A stretch of DNA of 41,672 nt. Source: Muribaculaceae bacterium (GTDB lineage: Bacteria > Bacteroidota > Bacteroidia > Bacteroidales > Muribaculaceae). The stretch spans positions 1 through 41,672 of the forward strand of contig JAFLTM010000008.1 of assembly GCA_022509225.1 (NCBI GenBank), given 5' to 3'. The notes under the pieces are model-generated. The model ran no database searches, was not told the origin of the DNA, and was given only the letters and a program-made list of their open reading frames with translations. A program made the translations under genes and the position numbers. Below, piece by piece: positions 9,948-18,121 of this stretch; positions within the stretch are counted from its first letter, which is position 1, and every line of letters starts with the position of its first letter.

Positions 9948-11048
9948 ATGTATCAAGATGATAAACGAGTGGTGCTGACTTTGGATGCCGGTGGCACAAA
10001 TTTAGTGTTCGGTGCCATGCAAGGTGGTGAATTTATAACAAGTCCGTTGACTCTGCCCTCTCACTCCGACAATCTTGACCTTTGTCTTGAAACCATCGTT
10101 AAAGGTTTTAAGGAAATGTTGAAGCAGGTGCCTCAAAAACCGGTGGCTATAAGTTTCGCGTTCCCTGGACCCGCCGATTATCCAAGAGGTATCATTGGCG
10201 GTTATCTCCCTAACTTCCCTTCGTTCAGAGATGGTGTGGCACTGGGCCCTTATTTGGAAAACGTGTTCGGACTCCCCGTTTTTATCAATAATGACGGCGA
10301 CCTCTTCGCTTATGGAGAGGCCCTGTCGGGAACACTCCCTCTTATCAACCAAGAACTTGAAAAAGCCGGCAGTTGCAAAAGATATAACAACCTGATGGGT
10401 TTCACATTCGGCACCGGGTTCGGTGTGGGTATTGTTGTGAACAATCAACTAAATATCGGTGATAATTCCTGTGTAGAGATTTTCTGTCACCCGCATAAGC
10501 ATCTTCGCGAGATAATCTGTGAAGAGGGTGTTTCAATAAGGGCCATAAAGAGAGTTTATAAGGAAATGTCGGGTGACGATGTTTCCGAGCTTACTCCTTT
10601 CGATATATTCAAAATTGCCGAAGGTGAAAAGGAAGGTGACAGGCAGGCTGCCGTTAAAGCCTTTGAAATGTTTGGCGAAGTGGCCGGCGAGGCCATTAGC
10701 ATTGTTGCTCAGCTCATTGATGGTATCGTGGTAATTGGCGGAGGAATCATCGGTGCCAAGAAATATTTCCTGCCAGCTCTCTTGAAACAAATGCGCGGTG
10801 AGTTATCTACCCTCTCAGGAGCTAAAGTGAAGAGAATTCAAATGGATGTTTATAATCTCGACGATCCTCAAGAACTTGAAAAATTCACGATTGGAAATTC
10901 AAGAACTATCAAAGTGCCCGGAACTGATAAAGAAGTTCCGTATGATCCTGAGAAGAAAATAGGTGTTGCGTTCACAAAGATCGGAGCTTCTGAAGCCATT
11001 TCTAAAGGGGCTTATGCATTCGCTTTATCAAAACTTGACAATCAATAA
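9948..11048 (+). CDS. ROK family sugar kinase, probable mannose or hexose kinase
   Basis: This 366-residue ROK kinase has the N-terminal ATP-phosphate motif LDAGGTN (D13 to N18), the catalytic base in FINNDGD (D116) and a second glycine-rich segment GFTFGTGFGVG. There is no N-terminal helix-turn-helix, so it is an enzyme and not a NagC/XylR repressor. The usual ROK zinc signature CxCGxxGCxE is absent; the region reads EIFCHPHKHLREIICEEG, with only scattered Cys and His. The neighbour manA supplies the next step if the substrate is mannose, and the operon releases mannose, so mannokinase is my inference. Glucokinase or N-acetylhexosamine kinase activity cannot be excluded. It ends 10 nt before the next gene. 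Confidence 0.8.
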   Translation: MYQDDKRVVLTLDAGGTNLVFGAMQGGEFITSPLTLPSHSDNLDLCLETIVKGFKEMLKQVPQKPVAISFAFPGPADYPRGIIGGYLPNFPSFRDGVALGPYLENVFGLPVFINNDGDLFAYGEALSGTLPLINQELEKAGSCKRYNNLMGFTFGTGFGVGIVVNNQLNIGDNSCVEIFCHPHKHLREIICEEGVSIRAIKRVYKEMSGDDVSELTPFDIFKIAEGEKEGDRQAAVKAFEMFGEVAGEAISIVAQLIDGIVVIGGGIIGAKKYFLPALLKQMRGELSTLSGAKVKRIQMDVYNLDDPQELEKFTIGNSRTIKVPGTDKEVPYDPEKKIGVAFTKIGASEAISKGAYAFALSKLDNQ

Positions 11049-11058
11049 GTTTTTATTA

Positions 11059-13884
11059 ATGGTCCTTGCAAATTCCTTTTCCGGGAATTTATCTTCTCTC
11101 AAACGTAAAATCCTGTTCCTCCTAATGGTGACGTGGGTTGTGCCAACGACCCACGCCGCTCCTCTGCGTGACTCTATACCCTTGGAAGGTGTCTGGAACT
11201 ATCAACTCGTGGGGGCCTCTCCATCAATACCGGGAGAAGGTACCATTAATTTACCCTCAACATTAGATGAACAACACAAATCTGAATATAACCCTCAGTC
11301 TGACAATACCACCCAGTTGAGAAGAGAGTTCTCTTTCGCAGGAACAGCTACCTATTCAAGAGAGATAAATATCCCGCAGTCTTGGCAAGGAAAATCAATT
11401 CAGCTTTTTTTAGAGAGAACTAAACCTTCATCTCTAAAAATTAATGGCAATTATGTTGGATATAACAATCGTATTTCATCTCCTCAAAAATATGATGTGT
11501 CTGATTTCATCAAACCCGGTCTTAACACGATTGAAATATCGGTAAACAATGATGATTCCATTCCTCCTATAATCAGACGAAGCTCCAACGCTGTTTCTGA
11601 ATCCACGCAAACCAATTGGAATGGTATTCTCGGAAATATCTTCCTTGAAGCTGCCAATCCCTTCAACATAAAGAATGTGAGATTCCAGGAAAATCTTGCG
11701 GATAATTCCATTAAAATAATCTCATATTTTTCAGAGCCGGCTCCCAAGAATTTAAACCTCTCTATTGTTTTCAACGGAGACAATTATTCATTCCCTATAG
11801 AAAAAGGTGAGAAAACTTTGGAGGCGACAATCCCTATTGGGAAGGCAGCCCTGTGGTCGGATGGTAATCCAATCTTACATGACTTCCATTTTTCTATTGA
11901 TGATTTTTTCGGTATCGTTTATGATAAGCGTTCCTTTACAACCGGATTAAGGCAACTATCATCAGGCAATCAAAACTTCTATCTAAATGATGAACCGGTT
12001 TTCCTTCGTGGAACTGTCAATACCGCCATATTCCCTTTAACAGGATATTCACCTGTCGACCTTGATTCCTGGATGAAATATTTCAATATATTAAAGGAAT
12101 ATGGTTTCAATCATGTAAGATTTCATTCATGGACACCTCCTGATGCTGCATTTCAGGCTGCTGACAAATTAGGAATGATTGTTCAGACCGAACTTCCGAT
12201 ATGGGGAGAGCTTGACCGCGATCTTATATTCCATAACCGCTTTCTTAAAGAAGACCTCAACGGCATTCTTGAATCATATTCCCATCATCCTTCTTTTGCT
12301 TTGTTTTCTGTAGGCAATGAACTATGGGGGGATATCTCTCTTATGGGGGAATATATGAATGCTGTCAAAAATGAAAATCCTCGTGTTCTGGCAACCTATG
12401 GGTCTAATGTTTATTTGGGCATGAACGGAAGAATCGGAGATGAAGACTTTATCGTTGCATCCAAACTCGGGGATGACCCCGAGAAATCTATTCGAGGCTC
12501 AATCTCCTTTGCAGATTCCCCGACAGGCGGTTACCTTAACTCCCACCGGCCCAACAGTTCTCATGATTTTTCTAACATAACCAAGTTCGTGGGAGTTCCT
12601 GTAATTGCTCATGAGGTGGGACAATATCAATCATATCCCGATTTCAATGAAATTGATAAATACACTGGTCTTCTAAAGCCCGATAACCTGATAGAATTCC
12701 AGAATCGCGCTGTTGCTGCAGGCACTGTCGACAGAAATGAAGATTTCGCAAAGGCTTCGGGAACCTGGGCAGCTAAGCTTTACAAAGCTGAAATGGAGAT
12801 GGCTCACCGGACTCCGGGATTAAGCGGTTATCAGCTCTTCGGTATTCAGGATTATCCCGGACAAGGAACATCCCTCGTTGGCATCCTTGATCCTTTTATG
12901 GAATCAAAAGACTATATCTCTGCTGAGAAATGGCGCCAATCAAACAACGGGAAAATGATTCTCGCAAAATTTCCGAAATTCTCTTTCTATGAAAATGAAA
13001 CAGTTAAAATCCCTCTACTTTATATTAATTATGACGGATATCTAAACGAAACACCTACTATCAGTTGGACCACCGATTTTGACTCCGGTGTCGTGACAGG
13101 TTTTAATTCTTCCATCGGACAGAATGACGCTTCTTCAATAACCCTGACAATACCAAAAGTTAACAAACCGGTCAAGATGACTCTTGGACTTTCCGATTCC
13201 CTTAACTCTGTTTCTAATTCCTACGATTTCTGGATATATCCCCGAATCACACCTGATGTGGAAAATGTTTTTGTCACCGATAACCTTGACGAAGCCATCG
13301 ATCTTCTTGACAAAGGACGTCGTGTCATTCTTTTTCCCGACTCAGCTGTGTCAGCAGAAGCATCAATCCCCGGTTTGTTCGTCACGGATTTCTGGAACTA
13401 TCGAATGTTCCGGACAATTTGCGATGAAATGGGGATTACTCCATCCCCCGGCACACTTGGAATGTTGATTGATTCAGCTCATCCCTCATTAAAATCATTC
13501 CCTACTGAGAATCACACAGATTGGCAATGGTTCCCCATTGTAACAAATTCTCACCCTCTGGTAATCGACCGTTTGCCACAAGAAGTAAAGCCTATTATCG
13601 AGGTCATTGATAATGTTGAGAGAAATTTCAGACTCGCGCTGATGTTGGAATGTAATGTAGGCAAAGGAAAGCTTATGATAATATCAGCCGATTTAGACAA
13701 GACGACCCAATCTCCTGAAGGCAAATGGTTCCTACAGTCTGTCAAAGAATATATGGCAGGTAAAGACTGCAAACCCGATCTCTCTCTATCTAAAAATCAG
13801 GTAAGGAATCTTGTCACCAAGCCATCGGTGAAAAGGTTTATTAAAGAACTTAAAAACGAAACTTATAACTCGAACTGGGAATAA
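11059..13884 (+). CDS. GH2 family glycoside hydrolase, substrate unknown, secreted
   Basis: This 941-residue protein begins at the ATG 10 nt after the ROK kinase stop; in-frame starts further upstream would lie inside that gene. A signal peptide ends near THA-A at about residue 34. A sugar-binding jelly roll (about 50-190) and an Ig-like domain precede a TIM barrel that starts at FLRGTVNTAIFP. E421 in FSVGNELWG fits the acid/base position and E519 in VIAHEVGQYQ the nucleophile position of GH2. About 340 residues follow the barrel, including an Ig-like domain and a segment resembling a glutamine-amidotransferase-like or flavodoxin-like fold near the C-terminus. It is not closely like the beta-mannosidase. 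Beta-galactosidase, beta-glucuronidase or glucosaminidase activity are all open. Confidence 0.8.
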   Translation: MVLANSFSGNLSSLKRKILFLLMVTWVVPTTHAAPLRDSIPLEGVWNYQLVGASPSIPGEGTINLPSTLDEQHKSEYNPQSDNTTQLRREFSFAGTATYSREINIPQSWQGKSIQLFLERTKPSSLKINGNYVGYNNRISSPQKYDVSDFIKPGLNTIEISVNNDDSIPPIIRRSSNAVSESTQTNWNGILGNIFLEAANPFNIKNVRFQENLADNSIKIISYFSEPAPKNLNLSIVFNGDNYSFPIEKGEKTLEATIPIGKAALWSDGNPILHDFHFSIDDFFGIVYDKRSFTTGLRQLSSGNQNFYLNDEPVFLRGTVNTAIFPLTGYSPVDLDSWMKYFNILKEYGFNHVRFHSWTPPDAAFQAADKLGMIVQTELPIWGELDRDLIFHNRFLKEDLNGILESYSHHPSFALFSVGNELWGDISLMGEYMNAVKNENPRVLATYGSNVYLGMNGRIGDEDFIVASKLGDDPEKSIRGSISFADSPTGGYLNSHRPNSSHDFSNITKFVGVPVIAHEVGQYQSYPDFNEIDKYTGLLKPDNLIEFQNRAVAAGTVDRNEDFAKASGTWAAKLYKAEMEMAHRTPGLSGYQLFGIQDYPGQGTSLVGILDPFMESKDYISAEKWRQSNNGKMILAKFPKFSFYENETVKIPLLYINYDGYLNETPTISWTTDFDSGVVTGFNSSIGQNDASSITLTIPKVNKPVKMTLGLSDSLNSVSNSYDFWIYPRITPDVENVFVTDNLDEAIDLLDKGRRVILFPDSAVSAEASIPGLFVTDFWNYRMFRTICDEMGITPSPGTLGMLIDSAHPSLKSFPTENHTDWQWFPIVTNSHPLVIDRLPQEVKPIIEVIDNVERNFRLALMLECNVGKGKLMIISADLDKTTQSPEGKWFLQSVKEYMAGKDCKPDLSLSKNQVRNLVTKPSVKRFIKELKNETYNSNWE

Positions 13885-13892
13885 GTATAGGG

Positions 13893-14594
13893 TCAGCCGA
13901 ATTTTGAGATCTTCCTTAATTGTGGCTCATTAAGAATCTTTATCCTGCGACCATCTACGAGTATCAATTTCTCGGCAACAAACGATGTAAGTGTCCTTAT
14001 GGCATTTGATGTAGTCATGTTGGAAAGATTGGCGAGATCTTCTCGGCTCATATATATTTTAAGCGTGGCATCGTCATCTTCCAGACCATAATTATCCTCA
14101 AGCATTAAAAGCGCATCCGCCAGTCGGCCTCTGATATGTTTTTGAGTGAGATTCACTATCTTGGTATCTGATCCTCCCAAGTTTCTCGACAATTCATGAA
14201 TAAAGAACATCGCCAGACCATTGTTGTTCCTTATGATTTTTTCCACTATATCCATCGGAACGTAACCAAGCACTGAAGCCTCCAGGGCGGCACATGAGGA
14301 AACATAATTCTCTCCTGCAAAATAGGCTCTGTACCCAAAATACTGAACCGGACGGTAAAGACGCAATATCTGTTCACGGTCGCCTATACCGTTCTTATAC
14401 ATTTTCACCTTCCCTTTCAAAAGAATCCACAAATTCTCAGGTTCCTCCAGTTCTGCATATATGATCTGACCCTTTTTATAGTGTTGGATTGTGAAATTAT
14501 CTGTTATTATCCTCTTCTCTTCAGGTTTCAATACTTTCCAAATGTCTGACAAACCCTCACTTATCACATGATCAAGCGTGCTCTTTTTTATCAT
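13893..14594 (-). CDS. Crp/Fnr family transcriptional regulator
   Basis: The 233-residue protein has an N-terminal cyclic-nucleotide-binding-like beta barrel (about residues 25-145, with KKGQIIYAELEEPENLWIL and GKVKMYKNG), a dimerisation helix, and a C-terminal winged helix (SREDLANLSNMTTSNAIRTL as recognition region). The cAMP-binding RxS pocket of E. coli Crp is not evident, so the ligand is unknown. There are no iron-sulphur cysteines of the Fnr kind. It converges on the glycosidase operon with only 8 nt between stops. The segment YFGYRAYFAGE resembles Bacteroidales Crp-like global regulators of sugar use as I remember them, but I cannot confirm orthology to any, including Cur/MalR of B. 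thetaiotaomicron. Local control of the mannosidase operon is possible but unproven. Confidence 0.88.
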   Translation of the reverse strand: MIKKSTLDHVISEGLSDIWKVLKPEEKRIITDNFTIQHYKKGQIIYAELEEPENLWILLKGKVKMYKNGIGDREQILRLYRPVQYFGYRAYFAGENYVSSCAALEASVLGYVPMDIVEKIIRNNNGLAMFFIHELSRNLGGSDTKIVNLTQKHIRGRLADALLMLEDNYGLEDDDATLKIYMSREDLANLSNMTTSNAIRTLTSFVAEKLILVDGRRIKILNEPQLRKISKFG

Positions 14595-14663
14595 CTGGCT
14601 ATTCCTTTAGTTTTAGGTCAGGATATAATTTCTCTTTTTATTTAAAAAATATGTTTCAGAACA

Positions 14664-14671
14664 CAAATTTA
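14664..14671 (-). promoter_or_regulatory. Candidate -7 element for the Crp/Fnr gene
   Basis: On the minus strand TAAATTTG fits TAnnTTTG, 69 nt before the start codon, in a very AT-rich stretch. No TTTG is found at the expected -33 distance, so this is a weak call. Confidence 0.3.
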
Positions 14672-14780
14672 AAACATTTTTTTAACTTTTAAAAATTTAA
14701 TGCTCATAATATTGGGAAAGAGATATTGCAGGCAAACACTAAATAAGGGATGATTCAGGTTGGTGTAATTCTTATAAAAT

Positions 14781-14826
14781 AAAAGCCGGATATTGCTTTC
14801 TCTAGGGATTGCAATATCCGGCTTTT
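14781..14826. terminator. Bidirectional intrinsic terminator
   Basis: A perfect 16-bp stem (AAAAGCCGGATATTGC at 14781-14796 with its complement at 14811-14826) encloses a 14-nt loop. On the minus strand the stem runs into TTTTATTTTAT, so it ends transcription of the lipoprotein gene at 14859. On the plus strand a short T run also follows. It separates the fimbria-like operon from the Crp/Fnr gene. Confidence 0.9.
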
Positions 14827-14858
14827 TAGTTTTTACTTATTTAAATCCCTTTTAGGAA

Positions 14859-15779
14859 TCAAATGTTAGTTTCATATTCTTTGTAGATATATGTACCTGT
14901 GAAAGTTCCATAATACATTCCTGCCACTTCATATTCAATAATGCAATCCGTCAGATTATTATTCGTAGTTCTGAAGTTGATGCTATTGAATATAAAATTA
15001 GGATATTCCGTGGGTTTTCCTCCTTCGTCAACCATCGGGATGATATTAGTTCCTTTCAGGGTTATGCCGTTTGCATCATATTCTGCAGTGAGACCCTGTG
15101 CGGTTATTTTTGCCTTTGTCGGTTCACGCGGATTATCAGAGAATTTGGCATTATACATTATAATATTAGCCGTTGAATTACCAGGATTTAAAATTACCTG
15201 ATAAAGCAATGGGACAATATTTTCAGGATCCTTCGGATAATCATTGTCATTCTTTTCGTATTTGTGCAGCACTCCTTCACTGTCGGTATAGGATGTGTTA
15301 GTAACTCCTATATATACTGCATCTTTGGGGAATGACCTTACTGTATAGGCATCTCCTATATTGTATTGGGCTATAATATCAAATGTGAATTTTGGATTCC
15401 CGACATATTGCTGGGGATAGAAAAATAATGAGGTGGCCAGAAGACTTCCGCTAACCTCGTATCCATTGACCGATGCATTCAAATCTTTAAAGTATGCATT
15501 GTAAGTATTGGTTGTAAAGCTCTCATCATCTGTGGTGAAATCCATCGACATGTTGTCAAGGATAATATCTTTTGATGTTACGGCACCCATTCGCTGTGTC
15601 ATATTCAAATCGAAATAATATGAACCGGATGAGGCTGTCGTGGTGCCATCTTCATTTGATGTTATGATATTGATTGTCTCAACCTGGAAGGTCATTGTCG
15701 AATCGACCCCGTCTCCGGTATTACAAGATGTCAGACCAAGGAATGCACCTCCCATTGCCAACATTAAAACCTTTTTCAT
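14859..15779 (-). CDS. Lipoprotein of unknown family downstream of the TonB-dependent receptor
   Basis: I do not recognise a named family. The 306-residue protein has a lipoprotein signal with lipobox LTSC (C19) and then a beta-rich, Thr/Asn/Asp-rich body without Cys pairs or enzymatic motifs. Two similar pieces, around YNAYFKDLNASVNGYEVSG and YNAKFSDNPREPTKA, suggest two repeated beta domains. It has its own promoter 40-80 nt upstream and a strong terminator right after it, so it can be expressed apart from the receptor gene that precedes it. Position next to a receptor and fimbrillin-like lipoproteins suggests a surface or periplasmic binding role, which is inference only. Confidence 0.75.
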   Translation of the reverse strand: MKKVLMLAMGGAFLGLTSCNTGDGVDSTMTFQVETINIITSNEDGTTTASSGSYYFDLNMTQRMGAVTSKDIILDNMSMDFTTDDESFTTNTYNAYFKDLNASVNGYEVSGSLLATSLFFYPQQYVGNPKFTFDIIAQYNIGDAYTVRSFPKDAVYIGVTNTSYTDSEGVLHKYEKNDNDYPKDPENIVPLLYQVILNPGNSTANIIMYNAKFSDNPREPTKAKITAQGLTAEYDANGITLKGTNIIPMVDEGGKPTEYPNFIFNSINFRTTNNNLTDCIIEYEVAGMYYGTFTGTYIYKEYETNI

Positions 15780-15826
15780 AAGTGGTGATTTTATGGATTT
15801 ATTAAAATTTCATTATTTCTTATTGA

Positions 15827-15858
15827 CAAAGTTACTTACAAATTCAGCTCACCACAAA
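15827..15858 (-). promoter_or_regulatory. Bacteroidetes-type promoter of the lipoprotein gene
   Basis: On the minus strand TTTG (15858-15855), 20 nt, then TAACTTTG (15834-15827) match both elements of the Bacteroidetes housekeeping promoter with ideal spacing. Transcription would start near 15820, about 40 nt before the ATG at 15779. Confidence 0.8.
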
Positions 15859-15886
15859 CTTATTTCAGTAATTTTAACACGTCATC

Positions 15887-18121
15887 TTATCTAACACTAA
15901 TTCTCACAGATAACCCGAATTCAATTCCTCTTCCTCTTTGCAAAAATTCATTCCCCATCGATTTGAAATAAAATGTGTTATATTTACAATCTGTGAGGTT
16001 CTTCCCCCAAATTCTCAGCTCTATATTTCTAAGGCTCATTGTCATGTTGGCCCCCAAAAGCATATAAAATTTCTGTTGTTGCGTGTTTTCTTCATTCCAT
16101 TCTATGGAGCCCGTCCCTCGGCCATTAACATCAAAAGTCAGCCTCATGTCCCTCCGCTTGTCTATCCGGAATGTATATAATCCTTGCAAGAATAATGTAT
16201 GTTCCGGAACATAGGGGAGCCTTTTACCTCGGTAATCGTTTATACCATTGTAATATTCCCGGAATCTTGCATTCGTATAACCATAACTGACATTAAAATT
16301 CCAATGATTATCAGGACCATAGTTAAGACTTAGCTCTCCACCAAAACTCCGTGTTTTTCCGGCATTGGTCATTATTCTCCCCGTTGTGGTGCCATCCGGG
16401 AAAGTCGTGAGTTGCTGGTCGCGGCAATCTATATAAAAACCGGTAATCTCAAGTTGCATCCGCTGCTGCAATAGATTCAGATGGCTCCCTATTTCATAAT
16501 TCCAGCTTTTTTCCGGTTTATAAGATACTATGGCGTCAACCGAATATTGTGATCCAATCCCCATAAGATTCATCAGTTTCTGTTGCAACACGTCACTGAA
16601 CATCTGGGTGTTGTATCCTCCGGCTTTATATCCTCTTGAAAATTTTGCATAAACATTTCCCCTGTCATCTCTAAATCTATACAACACAGAAATTTTCGGC
16701 AACAACATCAGAAAATCTAAATCCAGTTTTCCATCTTCATCAATATTAATGTCGACATGCCGGTAGGGTGTTTCGACACCTTCCTCCAACTTATAAATTT
16801 CATAACCCGTATCGCAATAACTGAAATAACGCATCGCTGCATGCTCATAATCCATACGTATGGCACCTGTGAAACTCCAATTCCCGATATTTAACTCCGA
16901 CTCATGATAAACAGCTAATCCGAATGTAGGTATTCTGAATCGGCTGCTCAACTCGAACATACGGCTATCCCATTTTATCGGATAATACATATTGGCTGAA
17001 TTCCGATGATCTTCTATAAGTTCTTTAATCCCGACATCCTTGAATACCACCGGAGCATTCATATTCAGATGTTTGTAAAAACCGAATAAACCTCCGAGCC
17101 AACCATATTTGCCACCTCCAACATTTCCTTGCATCACCAATTCTTCTGTCAATGAAGTCTCTCGTTTCTTCTGCGTCAGTGTGAAATAACTTTCCGGCAA
17201 AAAATCCTGGTCAAGTGTCATGTTGTCATCGATATGCTGCACGCTTGTTATTGATGTCAATTTGTATTTTTCCCTCGTCATGCCTATCGTCAATCCATCA
17301 GTGAACGTAAATCTGCGATAAAAACATGTGTCATTATATTCTATCTTTCCTGTTCCGACATAATAATACGGATACCCTCCTTGTCGCAAGATATTGGCAG
17401 CTGCAACGTTCTGTAACCTTATGCCCTCTCCCAAATTTGTCTCCAGTTTTGTTCTCAATGAAAAACTGTTTTCCTTGTCAAGTTTCTTCCCATTGTATTC
17501 ATTACGGAAAAATCCGTCAAGATGAGAATAACTGCCATTTACCGAAAACCCTGTATTCCTCCCGAATTTATGATACCATCCTACATTAGCATTAACTCTC
17601 CCGCCGTTACCAGTCTCGAGAAAAACCCGCCATCCTTGGTAATACAATGGTGATAACGTCCTTATATTAATAACTCCTGCCATGGCATTCCTGCCATATA
17701 ATGTAGATTGCGGACCCCTCAACATTTCAACTGCCGAGATGTCGGTTATATCAAAATCATAGGCATCCTTGTTCAGATAGGGCACATTATCTACATTCAA
17801 TCCCACTGACGGTTGATCCATTCTCGCCCCAATTCCCCTGACATATATTGTGGATGTTATCCGGGAGCCATAATCCGGCATATAAAAATTAGGGACTAAA
17901 TCTGAAACTCCTCGCATTGTCATTATCCCGTTCTCCTCAATCTCTTTACGAGTCAATATAGTGGCCGCTTCAGCTGATTCCTGCAAGTTTACAGATTGCT
18001 TTATACCCGTCACACTTATTTCTTCAAGTGTCACACCGAGACTGTCTGCTTCGGTAGCCAAGGAAACAAGATAACAAAAAAACAGGGATGTCATTAAAAT
18101 AAATATCTTCTTACTTACCAT
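15887..18121 (-). CDS. TonB-dependent outer membrane receptor
   Basis: This 744-residue receptor has a signal peptide, a TonB-box-like LEEISVTGI near residue 33, a plug domain (EMLRGPQSTLYGRNAMAGVINI) and a 22-strand barrel. It lacks the N-terminal carboxypeptidase-like extension of SusC proteins and has no SusD partner, so it looks like a siderophore or small-ligand receptor. The last residues (SVRISVR) do not end in the usual aromatic. The ATG at 18121 is chosen because it overlaps the preceding stop by 7 nt (ATGGTAA), a coupling arrangement; an upstream in-frame start at 18148 lies deeper in that gene. Coupling to a fimbrillin-like lipoprotein is unusual and suggests that the surface proteins and receptor are made together. 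Ligand unknown. Confidence 0.88.
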   Translation of the reverse strand: MVSKKIFILMTSLFFCYLVSLATEADSLGVTLEEISVTGIKQSVNLQESAEAATILTRKEIEENGIMTMRGVSDLVPNFYMPDYGSRITSTIYVRGIGARMDQPSVGLNVDNVPYLNKDAYDFDITDISAVEMLRGPQSTLYGRNAMAGVINIRTLSPLYYQGWRVFLETGNGGRVNANVGWYHKFGRNTGFSVNGSYSHLDGFFRNEYNGKKLDKENSFSLRTKLETNLGEGIRLQNVAAANILRQGGYPYYYVGTGKIEYNDTCFYRRFTFTDGLTIGMTREKYKLTSITSVQHIDDNMTLDQDFLPESYFTLTQKKRETSLTEELVMQGNVGGGKYGWLGGLFGFYKHLNMNAPVVFKDVGIKELIEDHRNSANMYYPIKWDSRMFELSSRFRIPTFGLAVYHESELNIGNWSFTGAIRMDYEHAAMRYFSYCDTGYEIYKLEEGVETPYRHVDINIDEDGKLDLDFLMLLPKISVLYRFRDDRGNVYAKFSRGYKAGGYNTQMFSDVLQQKLMNLMGIGSQYSVDAIVSYKPEKSWNYEIGSHLNLLQQRMQLEITGFYIDCRDQQLTTFPDGTTTGRIMTNAGKTRSFGGELSLNYGPDNHWNFNVSYGYTNARFREYYNGINDYRGKRLPYVPEHTLFLQGLYTFRIDKRRDMRLTFDVNGRGTGSIEWNEENTQQQKFYMLLGANMTMSLRNIELRIWGKNLTDCKYNTFYFKSMGNEFLQRGRGIEFGLSVRISVR

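Noticed and set aside
10963-11058. Longer reading of the second GH2 gene overlapping the ROK kinase
   Set aside because: The added residues are out-of-frame translation of the kinase gene; the ATG at 11059 directly begins a signal peptide.
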